Positions 33,929-42,009 of a stretch of 64,000 bases of DNA are shown in pieces. The notes beneath the pieces were generated by a model. The model was not told the origin of the DNA and searched no databases. It worked only from the letters and a program-made list of their open reading frames with translations. Both the position numbers and the translations under genes were made by a program. This DNA is from an uncultured Collinsella sp. (GTDB taxonomy: Bacteria; Actinomycetota; Coriobacteriia; Coriobacteriales; Coriobacteriaceae), in assembly GCA_902496275.1 (NCBI GenBank), contig CABVAC010000006.1:20697-84696 (forward strand). The letters run 5' to 3'. The first letter of the stretch is position 1. Every line of letters starts with the position of its first letter.

Positions 33929-34030
33929 AGAGCTCCTTTGCTACTTGATGCGCGATGCATGTGGATGGAACTGGTCGTCGATGGATGGTCAGGACTGCCC
34001 GGAAACCTTCCTGCTTAAGGAAGGCATTGC

Positions 34031-34074
34031 GAAATGACAACGTTGTCATTTCGTTAATGACAACGTAAGACATT
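34031..34074. promoter_or_regulatory. LacI-1 operators
   Basis: Positions 34031-34052 are a perfect 22-bp palindrome centred on ACGT with the half ATGACA. A second, imperfect copy (ATGACAACGTAAGACATT) follows at 34057-34074. Both lie between the divergent lacE1 and LacI-1 genes, about 105-145 bp upstream of lacE1. Confidence 0.75.
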
Positions 34075-34099
34075 TTTGGAAGAGCAACAAGGATATACG

Positions 34100-34161
34100 G
34101 GTGAGCGGTCGATATTGTCCGGTAAACGGTTGATTTATCAGTCAGGCAGGTGGTGTATGCT
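34100..34161 (+). promoter_or_regulatory. 21-bp direct repeat and -10 box before LacI-1
   Basis: GGTGAGCGGT (34100) and GGTAAACGGT (34121) are exactly 21 bp apart. TATGCT (34156-34161) is a plausible -10 for the LacI gene at 34204; no good -35 is visible, which fits a promoter that needs an activator. Confidence 0.55.
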
Positions 34162-34203
34162 AGAACGCAAAAAACAAGCGATAGAGAACCGAGTGGAGAA
34201 GTA

Positions 34204-35214
34204 GTGGCAACGATGGACAAGAAAAATGTCTCAATGAACGATGTGGCGATTGCCGCGGGTGTTTCTCTCAAGACGGTTTCGCGTGTGATTAACGAGCCCG
34301 GTAGCGTGCGAGAGTCGACACGCGATAAGGTCCATTCCGCAATGGAAGCGCTCGGGTTCCGGGCGAACTTTGCCGCGCGTTCGCTCAAGTTGGGCCGTTA
34401 CGGGTGCATCGGCGTGGTGCTGTTCCACTTGTCGGGCGGTGCCGTGGACATGATTGACGGTATCGCAGATGCCGCCGAAGAACGCGGCTTTGCGCTCACG
34501 ATGATCAAAAAGCGGGCGGGGGAGAAGATGACCCTTGCCGAAGCGGCGCGTAGGATGTCGCAGCTGCCTGTTGATGGCATGATCTTCAACCTGCGTCAGA
34601 TGGTCGATGACTTTGATACTTTTGAGGCACCGAAAGACCTCAAGACGGTGATTATCACACCGATGGAACATCCTACCTGCTCCACCGTCAGTGACGATCA
34701 AGAGGGCGGCGCGCGCATGGCGTGCGAGTACTTCTTGAATCACGGGCACAAGAACGTGTACTTCGTCTCTGGTAAGAAAGAAGCGCTGTCGAGCCAGTGC
34801 CGTATGAAAGGTTGGCGAGCGGCACTCGAGGCGCATGGCATTGAGCCGCCCGAGCCTCTGCAAGGCGATTGGAATGCGGATAGTGGCTATGCCGCGGGCC
34901 TTGTGCTTGCCGATAAACCCGATTGCACGGCGGTCCTCGCTGCTAACGACTGCATGGCAAACGGCGTGATGATGGCTCTACGTGACAAAGGGCTCAGTGT
35001 GCCCGACGACGTGTCCGTGATCGGCTTTGATGACGAGCTTTACAAGACGATTCCCAACTCGATTCTGACGTCGGTGAAGTTCCGTCACCGCGAGCTGGGC
35101 GTCCGTGCGCTTAACGAGGTCGTCGCAGGTCTGGAAGCCCCGAGCTCCAGAAGCCGTACGCTCGTCTCGGGCGTGTTGGTCGAACGTTCCAGCGTAAAGG
35201 ACCTGCGGGCGTAG
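34204..35214 (+). CDS. LacI-family regulator 1
   Basis: The 336-residue protein has a LacI helix-turn-helix (MNDVAIAAGVSLKTVSRVINEPGSV) with recognition residues Leu-Lys before TVSR, a hinge helix (AARSLKLGR) and a periplasmic-binding-like sensor domain (IGVVLF, DGMIFN, AVLAANDCMANGVMMAL, VSVIGFDDE). It should repress the divergent lacE1-lacG1 operon and respond to a galactoside or its phosphate. GTG 34204 has GGAG six bases upstream; ATG 34213 is an alternative. The half-site ATGACA is unique to this regulator in the window. Confidence 0.9.
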   Translation: MATMDKKNVSMNDVAIAAGVSLKTVSRVINEPGSVRESTRDKVHSAMEALGFRANFAARSLKLGRYGCIGVVLFHLSGGAVDMIDGIADAAEERGFALTMIKKRAGEKMTLAEAARRMSQLPVDGMIFNLRQMVDDFDTFEAPKDLKTVIITPMEHPTCSTVSDDQEGGARMACEYFLNHGHKNVYFVSGKKEALSSQCRMKGWRAALEAHGIEPPEPLQGDWNADSGYAAGLVLADKPDCTAVLAANDCMANGVMMALRDKGLSVPDDVSVIGFDDELYKTIPNSILTSVKFRHRELGVRALNEVVAGLEAPSSRSRTLVSGVLVERSSVKDLRA

Positions 35215-35231
35215 GGTTTTTCGGCCCGTTC

Positions 35232-35368
35232 GTCTCAATCTGTAACAGTTAGGACCGAAAAACTCAGCTAAATATTACAGATTGAGATATTTCTGCTCGG
35301 GCGTTCTGTTTGTCTCGATCTGTAACAGCTAGGATCCAAAAACTCGGCTAGATGTTACAGATTGAGAT
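35232..35368. repeat. Two 57-bp palindromic units
   Basis: Units at 35232-35288 and 35312-35368 start 80 bp apart, just 17 bases after the LacI-1 stop. The second unit has arms GTCTCGATCTGTAACA and TGTTACAGATTGAGAT. Confidence 0.92.
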
Positions 35369-35396
35369 GAACAGGAGGGCGGGTGCGGTCTAAACA

Positions 35397-35439
35397 AAAT
35401 GGCCCGCGCATCACGCATCGATGCACGGGCCATTTTTTG
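35397..35439. terminator. Bidirectional terminator between LacI-1 and lacE2
   Basis: AAAATGGCCCG pairs with CGGGCCATTTT, with T-runs on both strands (TTTTTTG on plus, TTTTG on minus). Confidence 0.85.
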
Positions 35440-35467
35440 TCTGCGAGCGGCAGGTGGCGTCAGCGTC

Positions 35468-37228
35468 TTATGCCTTGAGGTTTTCCTCGATCCAGGCGAC
35501 GGCACCCTTGGGATCCTTAGTGAGGTCGATGTACTGTTTGCCCTTGGGCGACAGCAGCGTGATGCCCAGGCGGTCGGTGTCGGCCTTCATCTCGTTGTAA
35601 TAGGTGCGAACCTGCGGAGGCAGGACGATGACGTTGTACTGGTCCATGATGGCGTAGTGGCTGCCGTAGGCACCGGCGTTGGCGGTAATGTCGATGCCCA
35701 GCTCGTCGGCGCCTTCCTTAAGCGCGTTGGCGAGCAGTGCGGAGGTGCCGGCGCCAGCGCACAGAACCAGAACCCTCAGATCCTTGCCCTTAAGGGCGGA
35801 CGGAGCTGCGGAGGCCTCGGTGGCAGAAGCGGTCTCGACAACAGGAGCCTCAACGGCGGGGGCGGCAGCGGTCTTGACGGCCTTGGTCTCCTCGGCCTCT
35901 TCTTCGGCCAGGGTCTCGGCCTCCTGCTTGCACAGGACGTTGTCGTAGGCCTTGCAGAACGGGTAGTAGATCAAGAAGTCAACGACCAGCAGGACGACAA
36001 CCAGGACCAGAGAGATCGGCTGGAAGTTGGTGTCGATGAAGGTGCCGATCGGTCCGGGGAGTGCCCACGGCATGGCATAGATAAAGCCGTTCATGCCCAA
36101 AAAGTCGATGAAGAACTTACCAATGAGGACGTTGGCCACGGGGGCAAACAGGAACGGGATCAGGAAGTACGGGTTGAGGATGATGGGCGCGGCGAACAGC
36201 AGCGGCTCGTTGACGGCGAACATCACGGGTACGACAGAGGCTTTGCCGACGGCCTTGAGCTGCTTGGAGCGCATAAAGAGCAGGAAGATGATCGGGACAA
36301 TGAACGTGGCGCCGGTGCCGCCGAGTTCGCCGATGTAGTTACCGAAGTTTTCGGTCAGGGCGAGGGCGGGGTGACCGCCGGCCTGCAGCGTGGCGAGGTT
36401 GGTGGTGATGTTGCCAAACAGCGCGGCGTTGAGGGCAGGCTTAACGACCGAGGGGCCGTGGATGCCCATGAACCAGAACAGCGGGATCATGAACCAGATG
36501 AGGGCGAGGCCGGCGTAGGAATCGGCAGCGGCGAACAGCGGGCTCACCAGCGTGGAGATGACGTTGGCAAACGGGACGGCCAAGCAGGTGCGGCAGATAA
36601 CGTCGATGACGGCGACAAACAGGATGGAGAAGCTGAAGGCGAAGATGTCGCGGAAGTTCTGGGCGATGGCGCCGGGGACTTCTTTGGGCAGCTTGATGGT
36701 GATGTCTCGCTTAATGCAGAAGGCATAGATGTTGACCGTGGCAAATGCGGCGACAAAGGAGCTCAGCAGGCCCTTGGTGCCCATGTTGTCGGTAAAGAAC
36801 ACCGAGACATCGGCGCCGTCGATCTTGGCACTCGTCTGGGTAACGGCCAAGATGAGCATAGCGCACATGGCGGCGACCATGGTGCTCGTGGCGTTGATGG
36901 CCTTGCCAGCAGGCATGCGGCGGTTCTTGGAGCCGGTCAGCGCGCTTGCGGTGGTGCCGGCGACCATGATGCCCACGACGCCCATCGTGAAGTTGTAAAC
37001 CTTGTTGCAGAAGTTCACGACGTCGACGTTCCACCAGTCGGGCAGCGTAAAGCCGCCGACCGTGGCGACAACGCCCGGCAGGGTCGAAATAAGCAGGAAG
37101 ACAGAAGAAGACAGGATGATGGGCATTGCTGCCAAAAAGCCGTCTTTAATGGCCTGAAGGTAGATGTTCTTAGAGACCTTGTCGAAGTACGGCTGACCTT
37201 TCTCCAAGAACTTAACGATCGATTCCAT
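35468..37228 (-). CDS. lacE: PTS EIICB, lactose family, copy 2
   Basis: The 586-residue protein is built like copy 1: IIC to about residue 450 (SKNIYLQAIKDGFLAAMPIILSS, AGTTASALTGSKNRRMPAG, GIHGPSVVKPALN, AVNEPLLFAAPIILNPY), a Glu/Ala-rich linker, then IIB with LRVLVLCAGAGTSALLANAL carrying the phospho-Cys. Here, lacG2 lies upstream of it in the operon (lacG2 then lacE2), unlike cassettes 1 and 3, where lacE comes first. The 176-base gap between them holds a GC hairpin. Confidence 0.93.
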   Translation of the reverse strand: MESIVKFLEKGQPYFDKVSKNIYLQAIKDGFLAAMPIILSSSVFLLISTLPGVVATVGGFTLPDWWNVDVVNFCNKVYNFTMGVVGIMVAGTTASALTGSKNRRMPAGKAINATSTMVAAMCAMLILAVTQTSAKIDGADVSVFFTDNMGTKGLLSSFVAAFATVNIYAFCIKRDITIKLPKEVPGAIAQNFRDIFAFSFSILFVAVIDVICRTCLAVPFANVISTLVSPLFAAADSYAGLALIWFMIPLFWFMGIHGPSVVKPALNAALFGNITTNLATLQAGGHPALALTENFGNYIGELGGTGATFIVPIIFLLFMRSKQLKAVGKASVVPVMFAVNEPLLFAAPIILNPYFLIPFLFAPVANVLIGKFFIDFLGMNGFIYAMPWALPGPIGTFIDTNFQPISLVLVVVLLVVDFLIYYPFCKAYDNVLCKQEAETLAEEEAEETKAVKTAAAPAVEAPVVETASATEASAAPSALKGKDLRVLVLCAGAGTSALLANALKEGADELGIDITANAGAYGSHYAIMDQYNVIVLPPQVRTYYNEMKADTDRLGITLLSPKGKQYIDLTKDPKGAVAWIEENLKA

Positions 37229-37341
37229 AGTTCACGCTCCTCTTTGCATGAAATCTTAATGGCATGGACGTTGAAAACCTATATGGTCTCCCGCTTGCTA
37301 AAAGCCCGGGTGCAGGCGGGGTCGGTCCCAGGGGGAGAGAG

Positions 37342-37378
37342 GGGAGCGGCTGGGTTTGTATCGCATAGGGCCGCTCCC
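37342..37378 (-). other. Intercistronic hairpin between lacG2 and lacE2
   Basis: GGGAGCGGC (37342-37350) pairs with GCCGCTCCC (37370-37378) without a T-run. It probably tunes the ratio of the two products. Confidence 0.55.
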
Positions 37379-37404
37379 TTCTCGGGGGAAAGCGAGGCGA
37401 TGCG

Positions 37405-38847
37405 CTACTGCGCGTCCGCCATAGTGTCGGCGAGCTCCTTGTACCAGAGTGCCGACTGCTTGATGTAGCGTTTTTGCGTGTCGAAGTCGATGTAGAACAG
37501 GCCGTAGCGCTTGTTATAGCCATTGGCCCACGAGAACTGGTCCTGCAGGCTCCAGATAAAGTAGCCCTGGACGTCGACGCCCTCGGCGCGCGCCTGGAGC
37601 ACCTTCTCCATGTGCTGGTCGACAAAGTCGATGCGCTCGGGATCGGCGACGATGCCGTTTGCGTCGGGCTCGGGGTCCTTGTGGCCCAGGCCATTTTCGG
37701 TGATATAGATGACGGGGAGGTTGGGATAGGTGGCGCTGATGTGCTTGAGCGTGTCGTAGAGGCCTTGCGGGTAGATGAGCCAATCCCAGTCGGTGGTGGG
37801 GATACCCGGCATATCGACCTGCTGCCCGACGCCCTTAAACTTAAAGCACGAGGTGCCCTTGTCTCCGGTGCCGTTAAAGCTGTTGGTTGACTCGCCATCG
37901 TAGGCGGCGATAAACGCCGACTGATAGTAGTTGAGGCCGAACATATCGTTGCGGGGCGCCGCCTTGGCGAGCTCCTCCATGTCGCTGTCCTCAACCGTAA
38001 GTGTGGCGTTGTTGGCACGCAGAATCTCGTTGATGAGTGAGAGGGTGCGCGCGGAGTAGTGACCCAGGAAGGCGCCGTCCATGATGAAGTCGGTGTAGAA
38101 GGCGTTGTACAGGTCGGCGGCGTGCTGGTCGGCGGGCGAGTCGGTGGCAGGATATGCCGGCGTCAGGACGTTGACCATGCCAATGCGTCCGCCCAGGTGC
38201 TCGGTCTCGTCAAGATCCTTATACAGGTTGACGGCGCGGGCGTGGGCAACGAGCTCGTTGTGCTGGCTCTGGATGCCGCTCGTCACATCAAAGTGATGGT
38301 TGGGCGGGAAGTTGCCTTGGATGTATTGGGAGTGCGAGAGGCTGATGAGCTCGTTGATGGTGAACCAATTTTTGACCTCGCGGAACTCGCGGAAGCAGAA
38401 CTCGGCATAGCGCACATAGGCGTCGACGGTCTTGCGGTTGAGCCAGTCGCCCTGGTTGAACAGGGCGGCGGGGGAGTCAAAGTGATGCAGGGACACATAG
38501 GGCTCGACGCCATACTTTTTGCAGCAGGCGAACAGCTCGTGGTAGTGCTTAACGCCCTCGGAGAGGGGTTCGGCATCGTCGCCGTTGGGGAAGATGCGGG
38601 TCCAGGCGATGGACACACGAATGGCGTTGAGTCCATGCTCGGCAGAAAGGCGGATATCCTCCTCGTAGCGGTTGTAGAAATCACTGGCCGGGTCGGGCAA
38701 AAAGCGACCCTGGGCGACAAGGTAATCGTCCCACATGGTCTTACCCTTGCCTGCCACCTTCGTGGAACCTTCCGTTTGGTACGCGGCGGTTGCGGCGCCC
38801 CAAACAAAGCCCTTCGGCAGCTGCTGTACGCGGTTTAGCAAAGACAT
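37405..38847 (-). CDS. lacG: GH1 6-phospho-beta-galactosidase-like enzyme, copy 2
   Basis: The 480-residue enzyme is the most diverged of the three. NEL holds the acid/base Glu (near 166) and YITENG the nucleophile (near 388). SWANGYNKRYG keeps the Ser-Trp...Lys-x-Tyr phosphate pocket, so the substrate is a 6-phospho-galactoside, but the active-site loops differ (SLHHFDSPAALFNQGDWLNR, PPNHHFDVTSGIQSQHNE), suggesting another aglycone. The start at 38847 has GAGGG nine bases upstream; an ATG two codons earlier (38853) is possible. It is divergent from LacI-2. Confidence 0.88.
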   Translation of the reverse strand: MSLLNRVQQLPKGFVWGAATAAYQTEGSTKVAGKGKTMWDDYLVAQGRFLPDPASDFYNRYEEDIRLSAEHGLNAIRVSIAWTRIFPNGDDAEPLSEGVKHYHELFACCKKYGVEPYVSLHHFDSPAALFNQGDWLNRKTVDAYVRYAEFCFREFREVKNWFTINELISLSHSQYIQGNFPPNHHFDVTSGIQSQHNELVAHARAVNLYKDLDETEHLGGRIGMVNVLTPAYPATDSPADQHAADLYNAFYTDFIMDGAFLGHYSARTLSLINEILRANNATLTVEDSDMEELAKAAPRNDMFGLNYYQSAFIAAYDGESTNSFNGTGDKGTSCFKFKGVGQQVDMPGIPTTDWDWLIYPQGLYDTLKHISATYPNLPVIYITENGLGHKDPEPDANGIVADPERIDFVDQHMEKVLQARAEGVDVQGYFIWSLQDQFSWANGYNKRYGLFYIDFDTQKRYIKQSALWYKELADTMADAQ

Positions 38848-38967
38848 ATGCATACACCCTCTCGTCTCGCTGTTCGATATTGTGCGTTTGCGCTCAGGAG
38901 GCTCCCTGGTTAGCGTTCAGCGGTGAAAAAGCCCGATAAACACTATCTTAAAATGATTAGAACCAAA

Positions 38968-39005
38968 ATGAGCACGTGAACATTTGACAATGAGCACGTT
39001 AACAT
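38968..39005. promoter_or_regulatory. LacI-2 operators, upstream pair
   Basis: ATGAGCACGTGAACAT (38968-38983) and ATGAGCACGTTAACAT (38990-39005) lie 22 bp apart in the divergent gap. The half-site ATGAGC distinguishes them from sites of the other LacI regulators. Confidence 0.75.
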
Positions 39006-39044
39006 CCGGCTGGGATGTATAGAAACAAAACAACTTCAAACAGC

Positions 39045-39137
39045 CGCGAACGGTTGTATTTGTTCGGTAAGCGGTTTTGATTGACAGAAGTTTTCATGTT
39101 GTGGTATATGGCTCGGGTATCATGAGCACGTTATCAA
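39045..39137 (+). promoter_or_regulatory. LacI-2 promoter with 21-bp direct repeat and third operator
   Basis: CGCGAACGGT (39045) and GGTAAGCGGT (39066) are 21 bp apart and end five bases before a perfect -35 TTGACA (39081-39086); TATATG (39105-39110) is the -10 after 18 bp. A third operator copy, ATGAGCACGTTATCAA (39122-39137), lies at or just after the start of transcription, as expected for autorepression. Confidence 0.65.
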
Positions 39138-39188
39138 TGTATGTACGATGCGCCATGGGCGCGGGGAATAGTTGGGAAGCAGGTTAGC

Positions 39189-40226
39189 GTGGAAGGCATG
39201 GATCAGCAGACAAGGAATGGTCGTTCGGCGAGCGCGGCAGAGGTTGCGGCGCTCGCTGGCGTGAGCCGCCAGACTGTGTCTCGCGTGGTCAACGGTATGC
39301 CCAACGTGACGGAAAAGACGCGCAAGCGTGTGCTGGCCGCCATGGAAGAGCTGGGCTTTCGTCCCAATTTTGCTGGAGCGGCGTTGCGCGGCGGGTCGTA
39401 TCGTTCTATTGGCCTGTGCATGTACAACATCACACGTGTCGGTAACCTGGCGACGCTCGAGGGTATCATGCAAGCGGCGCGCGAGCACGATTTTGCCGTC
39501 ACTATGATCGAGATGGGCGGCGACAAGCCCTATGCACTTGCCGATGCCTCGCGCCGCATGGTCGAGCGACCCGTCGACGGTATGATTCTCAACATGAACC
39601 GCATGGCTCCCGATTTTGAGGAGTTTGTTCCCCAGCCGGGAGTGCGAACGGTCATCCTGTCCATGTATGCGCATCCGCGCTGCACGACGATCGACTCCGA
39701 CCAGTATGGTTCGTGCGAGCTGTTGACCAATTATCTGCTGGAACATGGTCACTCGAATATGCGGTTTGTGGCGGGTCCGGAAAACTCGATTTCCTCACGT
39801 TTTCGTGAGGCCGGTTGGCGCGATACGCTGGGTCGTGCTCATGTCGATGCCGCTCCGATGCTGCGTGGCGATTGGAGTGCGGACAGTGGGTACGCCATGG
39901 GCGAGCGGATTGCGGCCGAGGTGCTTGCCGGCGGGTCGCAGGCGCCGACTGCCGTGCTTGCGGCAAATGACCAGATGGCGCTGGGCGTTATCGCCGCGCT
40001 CGAGAACGCGGGCCTGTCCGTGCCCGACGACGTGAGCGTGGTTGGTATCGACGACGCACTCGAGGGACTTGTTCCTCACAATCGGCTGACGACGCTGCGA
40101 TTTGATTTGCGCGGTGTCGGTAAGCTTGCGTTTGAGGCGGCGATTGGAGAGAGCTCGTCTATCGAGGCGATTCATGTGCCGAGCACGCTGGTCGAACGCT
40201 CGACTGTTAGGGACATACGGGGTTAG
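39189..40226 (+). CDS. LacI-family regulator 2
   Basis: The 345-residue protein has a LacI helix-turn-helix (AAEVAALAGVSRQTVSRVVNGMPNV) with recognition residues Arg-Gln, hinge AGAALRGG, and a sensor domain (SIGLCMYNITRVGNLAT, DGMILNMNRMAP, AVLAANDQMALGVIAAL, VSVVGIDDAL). It should control the divergent lacG2-lacE2 operon and itself through the ATGAGC sites. GTG 39189 with AGG upstream was chosen; ATG 39198 is possible. Confidence 0.9.
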   Translation: MEGMDQQTRNGRSASAAEVAALAGVSRQTVSRVVNGMPNVTEKTRKRVLAAMEELGFRPNFAGAALRGGSYRSIGLCMYNITRVGNLATLEGIMQAAREHDFAVTMIEMGGDKPYALADASRRMVERPVDGMILNMNRMAPDFEEFVPQPGVRTVILSMYAHPRCTTIDSDQYGSCELLTNYLLEHGHSNMRFVAGPENSISSRFREAGWRDTLGRAHVDAAPMLRGDWSADSGYAMGERIAAEVLAGGSQAPTAVLAANDQMALGVIAALENAGLSVPDDVSVVGIDDALEGLVPHNRLTTLRFDLRGVGKLAFEAAIGESSSIEAIHVPSTLVERSTVRDIRG

Positions 40227-40240
40227 GTCCTACTCCGTTT

Positions 40241-40378
40241 GTCTCGATTTGTAACAGGTAGACGGTCAAAAGCGGGCTACGTGTTACAGATTTAGATTCT
40301 TCGGAAAGAGCAATCCTGTTCGTCTCAATCTGTAACAGCTAGGACCCAAAAACTCGGCTAGATGTTACGGATTGAGAC
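40241..40378. repeat. Two 57-bp palindromic units
   Basis: Units at 40241-40297 and 40322-40378 start 81 bp apart, 14 bases after the LacI-2 stop and before the lacG3 terminator. Confidence 0.92.
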
Positions 40379-40397
40379 AAACGGACCCCGAACCGCC

Positions 40398-40442
40398 CAA
40401 AAAGGCCGGGGGCGACGCGCCGTGTGACGTGCCACCCCCGGC
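40398..40442 (-). terminator. Terminator of the lacE3-lacG3 operon
   Basis: On the minus strand GCCGGGGG pairs with CCCCCGGC, followed by CTTTTTGGG. Confidence 0.8.
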
Positions 40443-40503
40443 TGAGAAATGGGGGACAGGTTATGTGGGCGGTGCAACTCCGCCAACCGCTCGTCGCAAG
40501 CCG

Positions 40504-41943
40504 CTAGTCCAGACGACGGGTTTGCGCCACGTGCTTATACCAGTATGCGCTTGCCTTGGGTGTGCGCTTTTGGGTTTCAAAGTCAACGTAGAAGAAGCCG
40601 TAACGCTTGTTGTAACCGTTGGTCCAGGAGAACTGATCCTGCAGGCTCCACAGGAAGTAGCCGCCTACGTTGACGCCAACCTCCATGGCCTTGAGCAACC
40701 AGCGCAGGTGCTGCTCGATGTAGTCGATGCGCGGCTGGTCGTCCACAAAACCGTCCTTGTAGGGGTCCTTGTAGCCCATGCCGTTCTCGGTGATGAAGAT
40801 CTGCTTGTAGTTGGGGTAGCGCTGCTTAATGTAGACGAGCAGATCGAACAGGCCCTCGGGATAGATGATCCAGTCCCAGTCGGTGGTGGGGATACCAGGC
40901 TTGTTCACATGCTCGCCAATACCCTTAACGCGCCAGCGGCCGGTGCCCTTCTCGCCCGTACCGTTGTGGTGCAGGTCGTTCTCGCCATCGTAAGCCTTCA
41001 AGAAGCGGCACTGGTAGTTGTTAACGCCCAGGTAGTCGTTGTAGAGCGCGGCCTCGCGCATAATCTCGAGGTCCTCGTCCAGGATCTCGATGGTGCCGCC
41101 CGAGACGGCAGCCAGGCGGTTGGCGCACTCGAGGGTGTCGGGGGCATAGTCGCCGCGGAAGGTGGCGTCGAGCAGAAACTGGTTCTGCAGCACGTGCTCG
41201 TTGTTGGCGGCTTTGATGTCGGCGGGGTCGTTCTCGTTGAGCGGGTACTTAAACTCCAGCGACTGGATGACGCCGATCTTGCCCTTAAAGCCGCCGTTGT
41301 GGAAGGCCAGCACGGCCTTGGCGTGGGCGAGCATCATGTTGTGCTCGCACTGGAAAGCCTCGGCCAGATGCGCCTTGACGCCACCGGGGAAGGTGCCCTC
41401 GATGTAGGTGTTGGAGGCGTCGGCCCAGATCTCGTTAAAGGTGAACCAGTAGGTCACCTGGTCGGCGTACTCCTTAAAGCAGAAGGTGGCAAAGTCCACA
41501 AAGGCGTCGATGGTCTCGCGGTTGAGGAAGTCGCCCTTCTCAAAGAGGGGCAGCGGCGTATCGAAGTGATGCAGCGTGACAAACGGCTCAACGTGGTGCT
41601 TGTGGCATTCGGCGAAGAGATCGTGATAGAACTGGACACCCTCGGGGTTGATTTCGCCGGTACCGTTGGGGAAGATGCGGCTCCAGGCGATAGAGAGGCG
41701 AATGCCGTTGATGCCAAACTCCTCGCACAGTTCCAGATCGACGGGGTACTGGTTGTAGAAGTCCGAAGCGGGATCGGGGGAGAAGCGCCCCTGGGCCTCC
41801 AAGAAGTCGTCCCAGGCGACTTTGCCCTTACCGTGGGTGCGGGTCTCGCCCTCTACCTGGTAAGCAGCAGTGGCGCCGCCAAAGACAAAGCCCTCGGGAA
41901 ACTGCGCAGGCGGGTTGGTGACGCTAGCGGGGTTAACGGACAT
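40504..41943 (-). CDS. lacG: GH1 6-phospho-beta-galactosidase, copy 3
   Basis: The 479-residue enzyme is close to copy 1 and to lactococcal LacG: GGATAAYQVEG at the N-terminus, VTLHHFDTP, TFNEI with the acid/base Glu, FITENG with the nucleophile, and SWTNGYNKRYGFFYVDFE with the Ser-Trp/Lys/Tyr phosphate pocket. It is likely the main lactose-6-phosphate hydrolase, since its partner EIICB is the most LacE-like. It lies 66 bases after lacE3 with a strong hairpin between. Confidence 0.92.
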   Translation of the reverse strand: MSVNPASVTNPPAQFPEGFVFGGATAAYQVEGETRTHGKGKVAWDDFLEAQGRFSPDPASDFYNQYPVDLELCEEFGINGIRLSIAWSRIFPNGTGEINPEGVQFYHDLFAECHKHHVEPFVTLHHFDTPLPLFEKGDFLNRETIDAFVDFATFCFKEYADQVTYWFTFNEIWADASNTYIEGTFPGGVKAHLAEAFQCEHNMMLAHAKAVLAFHNGGFKGKIGVIQSLEFKYPLNENDPADIKAANNEHVLQNQFLLDATFRGDYAPDTLECANRLAAVSGGTIEILDEDLEIMREAALYNDYLGVNNYQCRFLKAYDGENDLHHNGTGEKGTGRWRVKGIGEHVNKPGIPTTDWDWIIYPEGLFDLLVYIKQRYPNYKQIFITENGMGYKDPYKDGFVDDQPRIDYIEQHLRWLLKAMEVGVNVGGYFLWSLQDQFSWTNGYNKRYGFFYVDFETQKRTPKASAYWYKHVAQTRRLD

Positions 41944-41967
41944 GATGATCCAATCGTCTAAATCGAA

Positions 41968-41999
41968 GGGCCAGCCGGCTGTGGATGGTCGGCTGGCCC
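41968..41999 (-). other. Intercistronic hairpin between lacE3 and lacG3
   Basis: GGGCCAGCC (41968-41976) pairs with GGCTGGCCC (41991-41999); no T-run follows. Confidence 0.6.
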
Positions 42000-42009
42000 T
42001 GAGCGTTAC

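Noticed and set aside
35399..37468. Very long open frame (689 codons) opposite lacE2
   Set aside because: It is the complement of a clear EIICB gene; long antisense frames are common in high-GC DNA. The same applies to 32024-33724, 40372-41961, 31117-32139 and 4214-5632.
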